Shown one piece after another: positions 45,859 through 56,204 of a stretch of DNA of 64,000 bases; position 1 is the stretch's first letter, and each line of letters starts with the position of its first letter. Origin of the DNA: Selaginella moellendorffii (lineage: Eukaryota; Streptophyta; Lycopodiopsida; Selaginellales; Selaginellaceae); NCBI RefSeq assembly GCF_000143415.4, contig NW_003314280.1:591262-655261 (forward strand), in the 5' to 3' direction. The notes beneath the pieces were generated by a model. The model saw nothing but the letters and a program-made list of their open reading frames with translations. It was not told the DNA's origin and made no database searches. A program made the position numbers and the translations under genes.

Positions 45859-46182
45859 TTGTTTCTATCTCGCGGCTCGTCCATGGTGATGCATGCCGAC
45901 AAGCCCTGGAAGTCGACCCGGGGGTGGTGGTCTCTCTCGTCGGCTTCTACGGAAAGTGTGGTAGCATGGCCTCTGACGCGAGCTCGCTGCTCGAGTGGTG
46001 GCCTGGAGCGTGCTCTTGACGTCCAGGTGATAGCAAACTGGTGCTCAAATGTTCACGGAATGGTTCTTGCAGCTCTCAGCAGTGGTGCTCGTCGATCAAG
46101 GCCGGGGGATCTTCCAGGCGATGGAGCGCCGCCTGGGGATGGACCATACCTTGAGCCAGGTGGAGGGGGTGGAGGTTACTAG
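45859..46182 (+). pseudogene. small PPR gene fragment
   Basis: Across two frames the plus strand shows GFYGKCGSMASDA and GRGIFQAMERRLGMDHT, typical of the end of PLS-type PPR proteins. No continuous repeat array remains. It overlaps the downstream side of the plastid tryptophan synthase alpha gene but is antisense to it. Confidence 0.45.
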
Positions 46183-46399
46183 GAGGATGTCGGGACGTGA
46201 TCCCAAAACGGAGAAAGCAACCAGAAGATCCAAACCGTTTGATCACACCATGCGAATTACTTCAACTCTCATTCGGGGCTTTATACTTTTCTCAGATAAG
46301 CGCTGCATCTCAATACCAGTAGAGACTGGAACAAAGTCATGCTGTTTTCCAACGCTCAACAATTCCCTTGGCGATAAGATTGATCCATTGGGAGCAGTT

Positions 46400-47835
46400 T
46401 CACAACACACTCCGCATCTCAGATATGAACGCACCCAGTTTTGCAAGCCCTTCCTTCGGGGAGCTACTTTCACCCAAGAGCTTCACAGCTGCGCTACCAA
46501 CAATTACACCGTCCGCTCCCCATTTAGCAATCTGTTCCAAAAGAGCACGCTATAACAAAGTATGTGGTATGGTTTGCTTACTTGAGCTGCTTGTTCGGGC
46601 GTCGAAACACCAAATCCAACAGCTATCGGCTTCGTCGTCACCTGAAAAGTTGAAAGTTTATTATGACTGGAGAAAACCAAATCAGCAGTATACCTGCTTG
46701 AGGTCTTTAAGAAGCTCCTCGACTCGGATACTGAGAGAAGCCCTTGCCCCTGTCACACCGGTCAAGCTCACCTACGGAAAGATATCAGATCTACTGCGAT
46801 AGTTAAAGACCAAGAACTCACAAGATACACAAAACCCTGTGATGATTTGGCTATTTCTTCCATTCTTTCCCTCGGTGTGGTCGGCGTGGTTAGCAGCACC
46901 TAGAAAGATCAACCGAGAGTTAAGAACAAAAACTATCCAAAAGAGGTGGGCTCTTCAATGACACTTCAACTGAGAGCACTGGTACCTGATGCTTACAAGC
47001 TCAATATCTTGTGCCGCTGTCTTCTCTCTCAGAGCTTGAGTTTCTTCCAAAGGTACATCGGGGACAACCAAGCCTAAATTCCAGATTTCGTAAGCTTTGG
47101 CAAGAGAAAAAAAGCATCACTCACCAGAAACACCAGCCTCTTTGATTGAGGCCACAAAGTTGTCAATCCCGCGCTTGAGGATTGGATTGAAATAAGTGAA
47201 GAGCACCAGCGGCGCAGACAAAGTTGGTGCTACCTGTTATAAAAAAAAAACTCGTTGTAAAAGAAAACCTGTTATATAAGAAAAATAGAAACTTTGGAGA
47301 CATTTACCTCATGAACCATGCTAAGAACGTTTTCCAGCGTCGTACCATTCCTGAGAGCCTTTGTGGCAGCAGCCTGAAAGATTGAAAACAAACAAACAAA
47401 AAAAATATCCAAAGAAAGTTGGATCAGGAAGAATAAAACAAAGATGCAAAAAAAATTTAAAAAATTCTTACTTGAATCACTGGTCCATCGGCTAAAGGAT
47501 CCGAGTAAGGAACGCCCAGCTCAATAATATCCGCGCCTCGAGCATCCAGAAGCTTCAAAGCATCAGCCGTGGTCTCCAAGTTGGGATCGCCAGCAGTGAT
47601 ATACGGGATCAAAGCAATCTACAGCTTCACATTTTGTATCAATCACAAAAAGGAGAGGATGGATCCTCACCTTCTTCAATTCGCGAAGCTGGGCAAACTT
47701 GGCGCTGACTCCCTTTCCAGTCACCACTGGAGTGCCGACGGCCGCCACGGCGAAAACCCGAGCACGTCCACTGCTAGATCTGATGAAGGGCGCACTGCTC
47801 ATCCCCACAGAGTGCGCGCCCTGTAGAGCCGCCAT
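46400..47835 (-). CDS. TSA1: tryptophan synthase alpha subunit, plastid
   Basis: Nine minus-strand exons: 47835..47671, 47618..47472, 47373..47308, 47234..47126, 47073..46997, 46899..46822, 46771..46694, 46641..46582, 46531..46400; 303 residues. It converts indole-3-glycerol phosphate to indole for the beta subunit in tryptophan synthesis. The first 45 residues are rich in Ala, Ser, Val and Arg without acids, a classic plastid transit peptide. The mature part has [12 protein letters not shown], the catalytic Glu in [16 protein letters not shown] with its Asp, [30 protein letters not shown] and [13 protein letters not shown]. All family residues that I can check are intact, including the SDP loop altered in the paralogue. 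Its start lies 85 bp from the stop of the upstream PPR gene on the same strand. Confidence 0.95.
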
Positions 47836-47920
47836 GGAAGAAAACCCCTCAAGAACCCTAAATGTCTGTGGGCATTTTCCCGCCCAAACTTTTAAAATGC
47901 AATGGAGAGCTAGGGTTCCA

Positions 47921-50122
47921 TCAATCGATGGTGAGCTCGTTGATATTGGCCAGAGTCACATAGGGCGCGGATTTCTCCGGCTCCAGGGCATAGATGTGCT
48001 CCGCCGCGCGGGTGCCCAGCCCGGCATCCACATGAATCCACGACGCCGTCAGCAAATTCCCCCAGCTGATCCTCCCCGGCGCCACCGGCATCGAATCCAC
48101 CAGGCCCTCGGCGTCCCCGAGCTCCCCAGCCCGGCCCAGCGCATCGATCATCGCCGTGTAGTGCCCCAGCGACGGATGATCCAGCCCAAAGTCGCGGGAG
48201 ATCGCGGCGAAACATTCGTGCGCCTGCGCGATGGATCCAACCGCGCCGTGCGCCAGCAGCATCGTCGTCAGCGCGCTCTCGTCCGCCCGGATCCCGTGGA
48301 GCAGCATCTCGCGGAAGAGATCGATGGCGTCGCGGTGGTGGCCGTGATGGGCGAAGCCCGCGAGCATCACGCTCCAGAGGATTGGGTCGGGGATCCAGCG
48401 CGCCTGGCGGAACATCGTCGCGGCCTCGCGGATCTTGCCATTGCGCGTGTACGCCGCCATCAAGCTGGTCCACAGCACAAGATCCGGCTCGTGTATTCGA
48501 TCAAACAGGCGCTGGGCCTCCTGGAGCTCGCCATTGTCGGCGAATCCACACACCACGATCGTCCACACTGTCACGTCCCACTCGGGCATTCGATCCAGCA
48601 CAGCTTTCGCCGCGGCGGCCTCTCCCCAGCGCGCGTAGGCGGCAACCATTGCGGTCCATGACACGATCGAGTGGAGCTCGCGCTTGGAATCGAAGAGGGC
48701 TTTCGCCGGATCGAGATGCCCACTTCGCGCATACGCCTGGAACATCGTGCTCCACGCGCCGGATCGAGACGAGACTGGGGTCTCATCGAAGACGAGCCGG
48801 GCTCCGGCAAGATCCCCATTGCGAGCAAATGCCGCGATCATCACGTTCCTCGAAGGGAGATCGCTGCTGGGCATGAAAGCAAAGATTCGAGACGATGAAT
48901 CCAGATTTCCGCTCGCAGCGTAGCCCTGGCAGAGAACGCTCCACGCGATTGGATCGGTCTCGGGCATTCGATCGATCACCCGGTGCGCAAAATCAACATG
49001 CCCAGAGAGAGCAAATGCGGTAGCGAGGGCAGTCCACGAGACATCGTTCTTCTCCGGCATGGATTGATCGAAGAACTCCTTGCAGGAATTTAGTCTTCCA
49101 GTTTGCGAGTACGCCGACAGCATCGCATTGCAAGCGACAGTGTCGATCTCCGGCATCGCATCAAACACGCTCTTCGAATCCTCCAGATGCCCTCTCTGGG
49201 CAAGGGCGTCGATCACTGCGGTTCCCGCGACGATCGAGTGGTGTGGCATCTTTTGGAATATTTCCCGGATCTCCGGAACATAGCCCGCCTTGGAGAAGGC
49301 GGCGACGATGAAGTTCCAGGTCACAGAGTTCTTCCCCAACGCAAGATCAAACAGTCTCTTGGATTCCTGGAGCTGCCCGAGCTGCCCAGCTCCCGTGATC
49401 ATCAGATTCCAGGAATTCAAGTCCCGGGTCGGCATGAGATCGAAGATCTTCCTCGCGGCGTCGAGATCCCTGTGCTGGATGTGGATTTTGCAGGCGGCAT
49501 TGCAAGCGATGGCGTCCCACTCCGGCATCCGGCGGAAGAATTCCAGCGCCAGCGACAGATCAAAGACATGATCTTGTTTTTGTTCCCAGGAATTCTGTCC
49601 CAGGGCCGTGACCATCGTGATCCAAGACACAGCGCTCCTCTCTGGCATCGTTTCAAAGTAATGCTTCGCTCTTTCAAGATGCCCAGTTTGGGCATTCACT
49701 GCGATTACGGTGTTCCAGGAGATTGTGGCTCTCTGCGGCATTCGAACAAACAAGTCTCGCGCGTGATCGCAATCCAATGCTCTTGCGTAGGCACTGCAAA
49801 GGGAATTCCAGGTCACTACATTTCTCTGCGGCGCCCCATCGAAGAGTTCTTTGGCTTGCAGTGGATGCGCGGCTGTGGCATATGCCGCGATCATCGTGTT
49901 CCACGAGTAGATGTCCGGCAATGCGATTGCGTCGAAGGATCTCCGTGCCAGATCGAGGCTGCCGCATTTGTTGTACATGTTGAGCGCGAGATTGGCAAGG
50001 TAGACGCTGCGCCGGTGCTTGCTCTCGAGGATCGCGCTGTGGATCTGTGATCCCTGGGCTAGATCCCGGCAGTGCAGAAGCGCCCGGGCGAAATCCCCAA
50101 ACATGGGAGGAGGATGGATCAA
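47921..50122 (-). CDS. PLS-type pentatricopeptide repeat protein
   Basis: Single exon, 733 residues, no stops. About 20 PPR motifs start near residue 25 (GSQIHSAILESK, NLALNMYNKCGSLDLARRSFD) and run to an E-like motif (ISWGNLLTASWIH, APYVTLANI), where the protein ends without a DYW domain. Such proteins bind specific organelle RNAs and guide editing, splicing or stability; the absence of DYW means any editing role would need a partner. The N-terminus is short and has no clear targeting peptide. The second Met (50104) is an alternative start. An unusual number of motifs carry W-N-x-x-I-A. Divergent from SIK1, with 71 bp between starts. Confidence 0.93.
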   Translation of the reverse strand: MIHPPPMFGDFARALLHCRDLAQGSQIHSAILESKHRRSVYLANLALNMYNKCGSLDLARRSFDAIALPDIYSWNTMIAAYATAAHPLQAKELFDGAPQRNVVTWNSLCSAYARALDCDHARDLFVRMPQRATISWNTVIAVNAQTGHLERAKHYFETMPERSAVSWITMVTALGQNSWEQKQDHVFDLSLALEFFRRMPEWDAIACNAACKIHIQHRDLDAARKIFDLMPTRDLNSWNLMITGAGQLGQLQESKRLFDLALGKNSVTWNFIVAAFSKAGYVPEIREIFQKMPHHSIVAGTAVIDALAQRGHLEDSKSVFDAMPEIDTVACNAMLSAYSQTGRLNSCKEFFDQSMPEKNDVSWTALATAFALSGHVDFAHRVIDRMPETDPIAWSVLCQGYAASGNLDSSSRIFAFMPSSDLPSRNVMIAAFARNGDLAGARLVFDETPVSSRSGAWSTMFQAYARSGHLDPAKALFDSKRELHSIVSWTAMVAAYARWGEAAAAKAVLDRMPEWDVTVWTIVVCGFADNGELQEAQRLFDRIHEPDLVLWTSLMAAYTRNGKIREAATMFRQARWIPDPILWSVMLAGFAHHGHHRDAIDLFREMLLHGIRADESALTTMLLAHGAVGSIAQAHECFAAISRDFGLDHPSLGHYTAMIDALGRAGELGDAEGLVDSMPVAPGRISWGNLLTASWIHVDAGLGTRAAEHIYALEPEKSAPYVTLANINELTID

Positions 50123-50193
50123 TGCGGCTCCACATCGAGATTTGAGTGGGAGAATCGCGAGCTAGGGATAGGGTTTTTGCGAGTGAGGGAGGT
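50123..50193. promoter_or_regulatory. 71-bp bidirectional promoter/leader
   Basis: Only 71 bp lies between the PPR and kinase start codons, so the promoters must overlap the 5' coding ends. It contains GATAGGGTTTT (50167), a telo-box-like motif. Confidence 0.5.
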
Positions 50194-53100
50194 ATGGCGT
50201 CGCCCATGGCGCCACCGGGCTCTCCAGATTCGCAGCACAATGTGGAGGAGGAGGAAGAGGAGGACGATCGCGACGATGCGGCAGCTGGAGGAGCTGGGGA
50301 TCTCTATTCGACAGTGGTGTACAAGCCGGATCATCACTCCAGTGCCTACTCGGCCGCGCTCCACAAGAGTGCCAAGGATCTCTCGGCGCTACTCGACAAA
50401 TCCGCGGCCGGGGGCGATCTCGATGGGGAAGATGATATTTACTCCACTGTGGTGTACAAGGGATCGGCCAGGGAAGACGAGGACGAGGAGAGCGCCGTGA
50501 AGAGGAGCGATCCTGTCTCTGGGGAATTCAAGGCTAGCAGGGAGGAATTCTCGACAGTGATCCTCAGGACTGGTGATTCGTTCGTCCGCAGGGCTCCGGA
50601 ATCTAGCGCGTTTCTCCGGAAGAAACCGAGCCTTCCCAGGTCCAGGGACGAAGTTCTAGCTCCTCCCCAGGATGACGAGAGGTTTGCAAAGCGCAGAGGC
50701 AGCAGCAGTCCTGTGCATGAGAATGTGGCTCGTGAAGATCCTTCTTTGAAGTACGATCTTCTCAACCAGCTTGGTAAGGATTTGTGTTCTTCTTTTTTTC
50801 TTTCCTTCTCTTGATGGAGAGTGGGATTTTCGCAGGAAAGGGATCATATGGAGCGGTGTATAAGGCTCGGGATCGTAGAACATCCGAGTTCGTCGCGATC
50901 AAAGTTATATCCTTGACGGAAGGGGTAAGAAAGTTTGTAGTACTCTTTCAAGTGGTTCTTATGTTATCTCCGTAAGCTAGGAAGAAGGCTATGACGAGAT
51001 ACGAGGAGAGATTGAGATGCTGCAGCAGTGCAATCACCCCAACGTTGTGCGCTATCTGGGAAGCTATCAAGGAGAAGAATACTTATGGGTAAGTTGTCGA
51101 GCAAGGAAAGAAACAGCAAGTGGTAATGGTTTTTTCCAGATTGTTATGGAATACTGTGGAGGAGGCAGCGTTGGGGATCTCATGAGCATTACTGATGAAC
51201 CTCTGGAAGAAGTTCAAATCGCCTATATATGCAGAGAGGCTTTGAAGGTGCGTAAAGAAAGAATTGTTTTTGCACAAGATGCTTAGTGTTTGCCTCTTAG
51301 GGACTTGCTTACCTTCATGCAATCTTTAAAGTCCACCGTGATATCAAGGGGGGAAATATCTTACTTACGGAACAAGGAGAGGTGAAGCTGGGTAAGGATC
51401 TAGTCTCTGGCGTACAAAAGAGATCAATCTTTTGCACTACTCAACTCACGTCTGTGCAGGTGATTTCGGTGTTGCGGCGCAGCTTACAAGAACGATGTCT
51501 AAGCGTAACACTGTAAGTATGGAAATGTTTCTTTTGCATTGCTATAAGCTATTGCTTTGCAGTTTATTGGTACTCCTCATTGGATGGCTCCCGAAGTTAT
51601 ACAAGAAAGTCGGTATGATGGCAAGGTAAGCGTGTCTTTGATATTTGTTTCCTGTGAGAACTAATCTCTCAGCTAGGTGGACGTATGGGCTTTAGGAGTT
51701 TCGGCAATTGAAATGGCAGAGGTAAGTAACTATAATAACAAAGCATGCAAGGACTGAAACTTATTATTGATGCAGGGGCTTCCTCCAAGATCGAATGTTC
51801 ACCCTATGCGTGTATGACGTTTGTTTAGTTTCGATGAAGCATAATTTGCTGCGTTTCGTTTCAGGTTTTGTTCATGATTTCCAGGGAGCCTGCGCCAATG
51901 CTGGAGGATAAAGAGAAATGGTACGTCAATCGTCTTGGTTTATGTGTGCTAAATCTCGAGCGTATTCAGGTCGTTGGTTTTTCACGATTTTGTAGCCAAA
52001 TGTTTGACAAAGGAGCCACGTCTCAGACCGACAGCAACCGCATTACTTCAGGTGTGGTTCTTTTTGTAGAATCAGTTTAATCCATCACATTTCCGTGAAT
52101 TTCCCTGTACAGCACAAGTTTATTGAGAAATGCAAAGGTAGCGCTACATCCATGCTTCCAAGGATCGAAAGAGCTCGAGCATTGAAGGAATTGTCTGCTC
52201 GAACGTTTGGTCCAGAACAAGCAACAGTTTCCTCGGGGAATGGGGTGAGCTTTGATAATTTGTGCTTCGTTGATTTGAAAGTCATTTTGTGTGCTTCAGC
52301 AATGGTCATGGGAGAGGGGTCAAACCGTAAAAATGCATGAAAGCGTGGCTGCGACTGTATTAGTTAGACCAGACAAGGAAAAGGCGGACATTGACAACGA
52401 GGATACTGATGGTTGACTATTCTTGGATTACAAAAACTTTGCGTTCTGATGGTTTTTTTTTTGTGTGTGTGTGTGTGTGTTAGTTGGCGACTTTGGAACG
52501 ATGGTCGTTCATAGAACTTCGTCGTTAACGGCACAATCTAGTGACTTGCTTCAGCTGAATCAATCAAGTACCGACCTGCAAGGGGATAATCCCACCGTTA
52601 AAAGCAATGCGAAGGTGGAAAGCGAAAAAGTAGTTGGCGAAGAAAGGTACGCGTTCGTCGTTCATTGACGGCTTTCTGGACGTTCTAATCCCGTTAATTC
52701 TTCAGACATGACGAGCCTGTGATTGCAGCGCCAATCGATCTCCCTCCGTTCTCCCCGGCTACGCCACCTTCTTTATCACCAAATCAACAACTTTCTAACG
52801 AGAGCCAAACCCTGAGAAGAAGAAAAAGTCCTGGAGATGGAGCTAGTACTGTGGGTGGAACAACGCCCCGTAATCTAGGAGGGTTTGCTTTGCATGACAA
52901 GGTACACAATTCTCTTTCGTTTCCTGGAACTTTTGCTTGATCCAAATTTCCGTGGCAGCTAGTGTCCATCTACGCGGCTGGAAACACTGTCCCAATACCG
53001 TTTCTACGAGCGACTGACATCTCTGCAATAGCCTTGCTATCCGACGACGTCTTGGGGAACGGTTTTGCCGATCACAGCGGCGCTGTGGCGCTGCAAACCG

Positions 53101-53489
53101 TCGAAGAACTCTACAATGCGGCCGGGGTGGCGGATTCCACATTCAAAAAGGGGAAGAAGCCAGGAACTAGTGAGGTATTTAACACACAAGCTGCTCTCTT
53201 GATTGAACCAGTGAGTGACGAGCTCCTTTGCACAGCAGACGCCTCTGCCCGCAAGCGTCTATCAAAGCCTGGCGACAAGCAGCACGCTCCAAAATCTCGC
53301 GCGCGCTCTAGCTTATCACAAAAGGTACTACCACTATCCATCTCGAGAGTGCTTCCAAGTTCTAAGCGTCTCTCTCGCTTCTCATACAGATGCTACGAAG
53401 AAATGCCGCTGCAAGGTTGGCAAGCTGCTCAAGAAGAGCGCGTCATTGGCAACTTATCTGACACCCTGCGAACAATCTTGCGCCTGTAG
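50194..53489 (+). CDS. SIK1: SIK1/Hippo (MST)-type Ste20 protein kinase
   Basis: Eighteen exons: 50194..50773, 50836..50924, 50981..51088, 51140..51247, 51301..51391, 51460..51512, 51563..51625, 51677..51721, 51776..51811, 51865..51920, 51970..52051, 52113..52244, 52300..52411, 52484..52646, 52706..52901, 52959..53174, 53236..53324, 53390..53489; about 772 residues. The acidic N-terminus has a repeated YSTVVYK motif. The kinase domain (about 187-440) shows [33 protein letters not shown] and [10 protein letters not shown], with [18 protein letters not shown] before HKFIEKCK. The C-terminus ([18 protein letters not shown] to [11 protein letters not shown]-like) matches plant SIK1. It acts in growth and division signalling with MOB1-type partners (family knowledge). 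I set exon 16 to end at 53174 because the alternative at 53210 would need a 25-nt intron. A (GT)n tract lies in intron 13. Confidence 0.93.
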
Positions 53490-53699
53490 AAGAAGAATGG
53501 CAGCTTTGTGCAAACATCCCAACTCCAGTGTAAGTAGCTAGTCAAATTAATCCAAGAGCTTTGTTATTCTCTTACCATCTAAACCAGGATCTAGAGCAGC
53601 CAGTGGGAGCCGGCCACCTGGGCATCATCTTAGCCACTTAAAGACTTGTGGTGCTAGCGGTAGAGTGTCCGAGAGGAGTTTTTTGGAGCGAGAGGAGCA

Positions 53700-54368
53700 A
53701 TGGCGGCAGTGTTGGAGCGCTCGGCCTTCTGCGGCTCGTCCCTCGCGAGAGCACCAGTGGCAGCACGGGGCCTCCCGGCGTTGAGCACCCGCCTCACCGT
53801 CACAGCCAGGGGAGGCAAGAAGATCTCGACCAAAGCACCTCTAGGTACGTGCAAACTTTAGCTCGTTTTTACATCCTCACTCTTCTTTCATTCCAATCTC
53901 ACAATCTCGATCCAAACAGGCCCTTCTGGAGACCTCTCTTTCAAGTCGGGATTGGACGCATCTGGTCGCGGAACCAAGGTATTTGATAGTTTTTCTGCGG
54001 TGAGCTGAACCATCTCGGTTCTTGTTTATGAATCACACAGGGGAAGGGCGTGTACCAATTCACGAAGAAATACGGGGCCAATGTGGACGGATACAGGTGA
54101 GCAAGGAAACGAGGAAATAACGGAGAGAAGTCTAACCAAGCTGGAAATTCTCGCAGTCCCATCTACACTCCAGACGAATGGTCGCCTTCGGGAGACGTTT
54201 ACACGGGTGGTAAGTGGAAGTTTTTGCTTCGTTTTTTCCTTCGAGTTGTAAGGTTTTCTTGTTGGATTTCCAGGCCAGACGGGGCTGCTGCTATGGGCAA
54301 TAACGCTGGGAGGTGTGCTTCTGGCTGGAGTGTTCCTTGTCTACAGCACCAGCGCTCTCGCAAGCTAA
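53700..54368 (+). CDS. PSBR: photosystem II 10 kDa polypeptide PsbR
   Basis: Five exons: 53700..53844, 53920..53978, 54041..54096, 54157..54209, 54274..54368; 135 residues. A plastid transit peptide (Ala/Arg/Ser-rich, to about residue 38) precedes the mature chain with GVDASGR-like SGLDASGRGTK, YGANVDGYSPIY, EWSPSGDVYTGG and a C-terminal membrane helix (LLLWAITLGGVLLAGVFLVY) ending STSALAS. PsbR sits on the lumen side of photosystem II and helps stabilise the oxygen-evolving proteins (family knowledge). It follows the kinase by 210 bp and is convergent with the next gene. Confidence 0.97.
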
Positions 54369-54552
54369 AGTCTTGTAAACATTATCCTGTGGATAAAAAG
54401 ATTTTACGTATTCGACGACAAGCAAATATCCGTAGGTAGCTAATCTGATCGCAAAACAAACATGACTCGAAATATGAAAAGAACAACGTAAACATTTGTA
54501 AAGTCTGTTTTGTGTGTCAAAGTTTCATGCTCCAGAATCTCCAGAATTTGGT

Positions 54553-55764
54553 TTAATCACGCGATATACTTATAAGCCTCCAATTTTTCTCACCATCTTC
54601 GACACACGATTCGATTACGATCGTTTGAAGCTCGCAATTCTCAAGCCTGTAATGAAGGTTTTAATAGAAGAAGAGCAGAAAACTATAAAGCAGAGGAATT
54701 ACCACCCAGGATCAGATGTAGAGCTTCCACTGATAGCTCTAAGAAACTCGTGCAAGAAGTAGGAATGAGAAACCACCGCCATCTCCTCCTCCTCTCGACT
54801 CATCAACCTGGCACGGACCAAGCTCCAAGGATTCAACTCCAAAAGATCGAGCGGGCGAATCATCTAGACAAGCTTGTTACCATTGGAAGAAAGCTTTGGC
54901 TCGCTCTTGCATTTCTTGGAGAGACTCCTCCACCCCGGGCCGCCACAGCACATCCTGATCGTGTTGGACGAGCGAGAAATCAATCCCTGGGAACTCCGCT
55001 CTGTAGGAGCTGATATCACGCCTGCGATGCGCTGCCGAATGAGCCTGGCGCGCGCGAGAGGACATTAGTAAACTCTGGAACAAAAAGACGAGAGAGAGGC
55101 CCTCACAATGTGCTCACGACAAAGCTCTTGCGCTACAAATGGTGGAGACTTTGTCGATGGCTTTGCTCTTGTGCAAGGATTCGTCTTCCCTTTCTTCATG
55201 AGGATCGGCTTTGCTTCACCATTGTCGTCGTAAATCTCTCGCTCGCCAAACACCCCAGCGGCTGTTTGCAGTGTCCTGTTTGTTTTGCAAGTAAAAAGAA
55301 GTAAGAAAAGTTAGATCGAAGCGAGCTTACCTTGTCATTGGAGAGACTACAACTAATCCGATTTTGCTATCCAGTCCGCTCGCTACAACCATTTGACGAC
55401 ACTTCTCGACCTGATTGATTTAGAACGATAGAAACTTAGAACGAAGGAAAAAGGACAGAGTTTTTCTTTTTTTCATTCATTCTATACCTGTAGCCAGCCA
55501 GTAGGAGTGAGACTGGCATCAAACCTGTAGGATGGAAAGATGCGGGACAAGATGGATAGCCAAATGGAGCTCAAGAGTTGCAAGAGACGCCCAAGTTTGA
55601 TAGTTCGCCATCCTCCAAAAAGAATCAAGCGCCGGAGCTCCGTGAGAGTTGTTCTCGCGAGGTTGTGGTAGCCTTGAGCGTGACGAATCTATAAACCAGG
55701 AATGGAAACACGCGCTAGCAAAGTTTTCACAAACCAGGTGTATCGTTTTGTACTGAGTCGCCAT
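54553..55764 (-). CDS. phosphoglycerate-mutase-like (histidine phosphatase superfamily) protein
   Basis: Seven minus-strand exons: 55764..55735, 55688..55488, 55410..55331, 55275..55107, 55044..54881, 54807..54703, 54646..54553; 280 residues. The catalytic His motif is IRHAQGYHN (RHG in most members; here Ala replaces Gly), followed by SLTPTGWLQ, VVSPMTRTLQTA, SPPFVAQELCREHI, RRRDISSYRAEFPGIDFS, DVLWRPG and the second His in VVSHSYFLHEFL. This matches the plant 'phosphoglycerate mutase-like' family, whose members are not glycolytic mutases and have unknown substrates. Between NLA and FDASL there is an extra hydrophobic stretch of about 44 residues (LQLLSSIWLSIL) that homologues lack. It might be an unrecognised intron, but no good donor is visible. 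Confidence 0.88.
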
Positions 55765-56204
55765 CTCTGGAGCTATAGGGTTACCTCAGGGTTATTAAGT
55801 CCTTTTCAATATGATGTTATTTTACCAGCATTCGCATAGAATGGACAAAAACGATGGCGTTTCGGCAAGCTACAAAGGTATGGAGCGAACGTGATCATCA
55901 AAACAGCTGGAGAATCCTCGGGATTCAGTGGTCGCGCCGTCGCTCTCCAAGTCGAGCGGCATAATTTAATCCCTCGTTTCGTTCTTCAACAGAACGAGCT
56001 CGGCGATGTCTATCTTACGTGCTGTTCGAGCGGTGAGTTGTGTCAGGGACAAACATCCGATCGACGAAATCTCGAGGTAAGATATGAAATGGACTGATAC
56101 GCTGTGGTCTTAACGATCTCGAGGTTGATGGTGGTTGCACGAGCTACTTCTTGGCTGCTATATAAACTCGCCCCTTTGGAACACATCCGAAAAAGCATAG
56201 AAAA
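55765..56204 (+). promoter_or_regulatory. bidirectional intergenic region with PAP TATA box
   Basis: 440 bp between divergent genes. TATATAAA at 56159-56166 is 39 bp upstream of the phosphatase start. A small ORF (55891-56097) encodes nothing recognised; a short gene here is possible but unsupported. Confidence 0.5.

Noticed and set aside
47699-48661. Plus-strand ORF of 320 codons across the TSA start and PPR end
   Set aside because: Spans two genes on the other strand and resembles nothing.
49103-50050. Plus-strand ORF of 315 codons opposite the PPR gene
   Set aside because: Antisense of a highly repetitive GC-rich coding sequence; the minus strand carries the unmistakable PPR motifs.
53175-53235. 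25-nt intron at 53211-53235 in the SIK1 gene
   Set aside because: An alternative donor at 53175 gives a normal 61-nt intron and the expected family sequence.
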